Below are positions 61,205 through 64,000 of a stretch of DNA of 64,000 bases, piece after piece; positions within the stretch are counted from its first letter, which is position 1, and every line of letters begins with the position of its first letter. A program made the translations under genes and the position numbers. This DNA is from Pedobacter frigoris (GTDB lineage: Bacteria; Bacteroidota; Bacteroidia; Sphingobacteriales; Sphingobacteriaceae). A model generated the notes under the pieces. That model saw nothing but the letters and a program-made list of their open reading frames with translations. It ran no database searches and was not told the DNA's origin. The stretch is from positions 124,001 through 188,000 of the forward strand of contig NZ_SWBQ01000002.1 in NCBI RefSeq assembly GCF_005116445.1, in the 5' to 3' direction.

Positions 61205-64000
61205 TTAAAATCCAAAACGAAGTCCAAAACTAAACTGTTTTACTGTCGGGTAACCTCCGGAGTCACTGTAACCGCCAATCAAACTATATGGATCATTACT
61301 CACCTCAGGATCTGCTCCCGGATAGTTGGTGATCGTGAATAAGTTTGTAGCCGAGATGTAAACAGCGGCCGAGTTCATCTTCAGTTTATTCATCAATGCC
61401 GGAGAAAACTGGTAGTTCAGCGTGAGTGATTTCAGTCTGATGAAAGAGGCATCATACACGTTGTTACTCGCCGCATACTGTGGGTTATTGCCTTGTCCAA
61501 GAATAAGTCTTGGACGTTCTGTATCCTGATGCTCCGGTGTCCAGCGGTCAAGGATCCTGATGCCCTTGTTGGTTCTGGCACCTACATCAGCATTCTGGAT
61601 ATCTGCCAGGTAGAAGACATCTCCACCATAAGAGAAGGTAGCCAGGGTAATCAGACTAAAGTTTTTGTAGGTAAGCGTGTTGGTATAACCACCATAATAT
61701 TTTGGCTCTGCCCTGCCTACAATATCATATTTATTAAACCTGGTCGCAGGATCAAGCATATACCTGGCATCGCCAATCCCCAAATAAGGATAAAAACCAC
61801 TCTGCGCATATAGATTCTTACTTTTATAGTCTGCGACTTCTTCTGCAGTCCTCAACAATCCATCAAACTGGTATCCATACAATAAGCCCAAAGGTTGACC
61901 CACCTGCAGCGCGGTATTACCGTAGCGGTATACTTTTGGATTAGAAGGATCGGAGAAATCATTCGACAATGACAGGACTTTAGACCTGTTGCCGGAAATG
62001 TTCAAAGTACCAGACCACTGGAAGTTTTTCAAACGAAGGAATTCGCCCTGCAGAGAGAGTTCCAGACCACGGTTCCTGATGTCAGCAATATTGGCGGTCA
62101 CTCCGGTGAAACCTGAGCTTCTGGCTACTGTTGCCGGAAATAATACGCCCTTTGTGGATTTTTCGTAGTACCCGATCCCACCACTCAGCTTGGATTTGAA
62201 GAAGGCAAAGTCGATACCCGCGTCTTTTTGTCGCGTAGTCTCCCACCGGATCTTATCGTTACCCAGTTGGCTAGGCGCCAGACCGTTTAGACCTGCATAA
62301 GAAACTGGTGAATACAAAGTATAAAAAAGATTGTCGCCAATATTCTGTGTTCCGGTAGAACCGGCACTCGCCCTCAGCTTGATTTCATCGATCCATTCGA
62401 CATTTTTCAGAAAGTTTTCCTGTGAAATGCGCCAGGCAATACCGCCTGAAGGGAAATACCCCACACGGTTGCCTTCCGGAAACTTCGACGAGGCATCAGA
62501 ACGGCCGGTAAATGTGAAAAGGTATTTTTCATACAACGCATAATTGGCCCGCATGTAGAAACTGAGTAATGAATTTTGTGCTGAAGTGCCTGTAGATGGC
62601 AGCGTTAATGCGGCCGAAGAAAGGTTGTTCAGGTAATCATCATCAGGGAAGCCCTGTCCTGCTGCCGAGAAGGCACTGCTTCTGGTCAACTGCCACGACG
62701 TACCTGCCAATACATTTATCCTGTTATTTTCATTAAATTCTTTGTCCCAGGTAATCTGGTTTTCGTAGAACGTGTTTACAGACTGCGACTGTCCCTGGGT
62801 AGCCACTCCGTTTTTCGATCCCGTAGGAAAACCTCCGGCCCCGGAAACCTGCGCGGTACTCGGCACGTAATTAGTCTGACGGTAATTATTAAAATTCACA
62901 GAGACGGTCGACCTGAACTTCAGATTTTTCAAAATATCGTATTCTGCAGCCAGAGAGCCAATCAGGCTAACGTTATTGGATTTATTGATACCTTTCAGCA
63001 AGAGCAGTGGATTCTGAAAACCTTCGAACCCATAGGTTCCATTTGCACTCGGACTGATGATCTTTATGCTCCCATCCGGATTGTATGCATCTACCGTAGG
63101 TGGTGCAAAGAGGGCTTGTGAATACATTCCGTTGGTAATATTGTTGGTGCTGAAACCGTAATCCAGGTTTGTATTGATTCGTAGTCTGGAATTGATCTCA
63201 TTGTCCAGGCTTACTTTTCCGGCAATTCTATTGTAATCTGTTCCCCTGATGGTACCATTATTTTTATTGTATGCGAGAGAGGTGTAATAGCGCGAACCGG
63301 TACCTCCACCCCTTACGGAGATGTCTGCATTTTGGGTGATACCAGTACGCAATACCAGGTCCAGCCAATCGGTATTAGCTGTGCCTAGGAAATCGGGATT
63401 AGTAAGGATACTGGTCGCAGTTGCATCAGGTGCGAGCGCAGGCGTAGCCGCAGCTCTTGTATTGTTTAAGTTTTGAGCTCCCTCTTTCATGATCATGATG
63501 TACTGATTCCGGTCCAGCAATTTCTCTTTGATAGGGCTGCTCACGCCAGTGTAATAATTGGCTTCAAAAACAGGCTTTTGGTTACGCAGTCCTTTTTTTG
63601 TGGTGATGATTACCACACCATTTGCCGCCCGTGACCCATAGATTGCGGTTGCCGAAGCATCCTTAAGGATATCTATGGTTTCAATGTCGTTTATATTCAA
63701 GCCACCAAGACTGTTTAAGCCTCTTGCGAAAGAGCCAGATATGGTCTGGCTGGCATTGTCGCCTCCATAGCTCTCTACCGGGCTAACAATCTCTGCCGCA
63801 CTTTGCAAATATCTGTTTTGGATCTGCATCTGTACTCCATCTATGATATACAAGGGATCATTCCCCCCCAAAAGCGACGTTCCTCCCCTGATTCTGATCT
63901 TAGCTACACCACCTGGTGAGCCATCGGCCTGTACGACCTGCACACCCGCAGCTTTACCACTCAATGCCTGGTCGATGGTAGCAAAAGGAACATCTTTCAC
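61205..64000 (-). CDS. SusC/RagA-family TonB-linked outer-membrane transporter (N-terminus beyond window)
   Basis: At least 931 residues in frame to the window edge; the apparent GTG at the end is not the real start. The plug domain is present (ATIDQALSGKAAGVQVVQADGSPGG, IRGGTSLLGGNDPLYIIDGVQ, INDIETIDILKDASATAIYGSRAANGVVIITTKKG), followed by a 22-strand barrel ending FSFGLRFGF with terminal Phe. The missing part should hold the signal peptide, carboxypeptidase-like domain and TonB box. It imports the ligand caught by SusD using TonB energy. Confidence 0.96.
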   Translation of the reverse strand: MKDVPFATIDQALSGKAAGVQVVQADGSPGGVAKIRIRGGTSLLGGNDPLYIIDGVQMQIQNRYLQSAAEIVSPVESYGGDNASQTISGSFARGLNSLGGLNINDIETIDILKDASATAIYGSRAANGVVIITTKKGLRNQKPVFEANYYTGVSSPIKEKLLDRNQYIMIMKEGAQNLNNTRAAATPALAPDATATSILTNPDFLGTANTDWLDLVLRTGITQNADISVRGGGTGSRYYTSLAYNKNNGTIRGTDYNRIAGKVSLDNEINSRLRINTNLDYGFSTNNITNGMYSQALFAPPTVDAYNPDGSIKIISPSANGTYGFEGFQNPLLLLKGINKSNNVSLIGSLAAEYDILKNLKFRSTVSVNFNNYRQTNYVPSTAQVSGAGGFPTGSKNGVATQGQSQSVNTFYENQITWDKEFNENNRINVLAGTSWQLTRSSAFSAAGQGFPDDDYLNNLSSAALTLPSTGTSAQNSLLSFYMRANYALYEKYLFTFTGRSDASSKFPEGNRVGYFPSGGIAWRISQENFLKNVEWIDEIKLRASAGSTGTQNIGDNLFYTLYSPVSYAGLNGLAPSQLGNDKIRWETTRQKDAGIDFAFFKSKLSGGIGYYEKSTKGVLFPATVARSSGFTGVTANIADIRNRGLELSLQGEFLRLKNFQWSGTLNISGNRSKVLSLSNDFSDPSNPKVYRYGNTALQVGQPLGLLYGYQFDGLLRTAEEVADYKSKNLYAQSGFYPYLGIGDARYMLDPATRFNKYDIVGRAEPKYYGGYTNTLTYKNFSLITLATFSYGGDVFYLADIQNADVGARTNKGIRILDRWTPEHQDTERPRLILGQGNNPQYAASNNVYDASFIRLKSLTLNYQFSPALMNKLKMNSAAVYISATNLFTITNYPGADPEVSNDPYSLIGGYSDSGGYPTVKQFSFGLRFGF

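Noticed and set aside
63998..64000. GTG at the window end as start of the SusC-like gene
   Set aside because: The frame begins within the plug domain; signal peptide and carboxypeptidase-like domain must lie beyond the window.

Overview
The window is chromosomal DNA from a member of the Bacteroidota, most likely Sphingobacteriaceae and Pedobacter-like. The evidence is a SusC/SusD pair, type IX secretion genes (porG, porT and a cargo with a C-terminal sorting domain), a heparinase II/III-family lyase, FucP-type sugar transporters, menaquinone-type UbiE/UbiA enzymes, Bacteroidota -7 boxes (TAnnTTTG) in front of many genes, and almost no Shine-Dalgarno sequences. I see no phage, transposase, CRISPR array, rRNA or tRNA. 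Most of the window is ordinary core genome.

Layout. 1-7.0 kb: the N-terminal part of an RpoD-like sigma factor (cut by the window edge), two APC amino-acid permeases, a membrane pyrophosphatase (hppA) with an odd Gln/Met-rich tail, and a MarC-family protein. 7.1-11.5 kb: minus-strand run dCMP deaminase, guaA, a lipoprotein with a periplasmic-binding-protein fold, and an NSUN-type RNA methyltransferase, ending at an 11-bp-period repeat. 11.6-16.8 kb: a FucP-like transporter, a LysE-like exporter, a long PurF-like protein and murI. 16.9-24.6 kb: minus-strand envelope cluster alpha/beta hydrolase, CBS protein, nadK, porG, uppS, bamA and two ompH/skp genes. 24.7-27.5 kb: YqeY, an SDR, porT and ubiE. 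27.5-32.7 kb on plus: engB, a UbiA prenyltransferase, an M3 peptidase and a third APC permease. 33-38.6 kb: kup, a T9SS cargo, then a FAH hydrolase, M23 peptidase and bcp. 38.7-44.6 kb on minus: a hybrid histidine kinase, a second FucP-like transporter, a Nei/Fpg glycosylase and a heparinase-like lyase. 44.8-49.5 kb on plus: a split transketolase, an ECF sigma factor, a membrane protein with three 32-residue repeats, a periplasmic CpxP/Spy-like protein, and a class III aminotransferase. 49.5-58.2 kb: a REP-like element, a DUF58 protein, trxA, a DnaE fused to a proofreading exonuclease, a lipocalin, mdh, a retropepsin-like protease and an SRPBCC protein. 58.2-64 kb: a SusC-SusD-TlpA uptake locus on minus, with SusC cut by the window end.

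How genes work together. BamA, its two Skp-like chaperones and UppS form one envelope-building operon that also carries porG; porT overlaps ubiE elsewhere, and a small sorting-domain protein shows the secretion pathway is probably in use. The second FucP transporter and the heparinase-like lyase flank nei, and each carries a LacI-type AAACGTTT palindrome beside an identical -7 box, suggesting one sugar-responsive regulon.

The best candidates for something not fully described are: the ECF sigma / 32-residue-repeat membrane protein / CpxP-like sensor trio joined to transketolase; the nei start codon buried in a perfect 19-bp hairpin; the 11-bp-period array after the methyltransferase gene; the promoters placed so close to engB and the aminotransferase gene that their mRNAs should be leaderless; and the pyrophosphatase tail.
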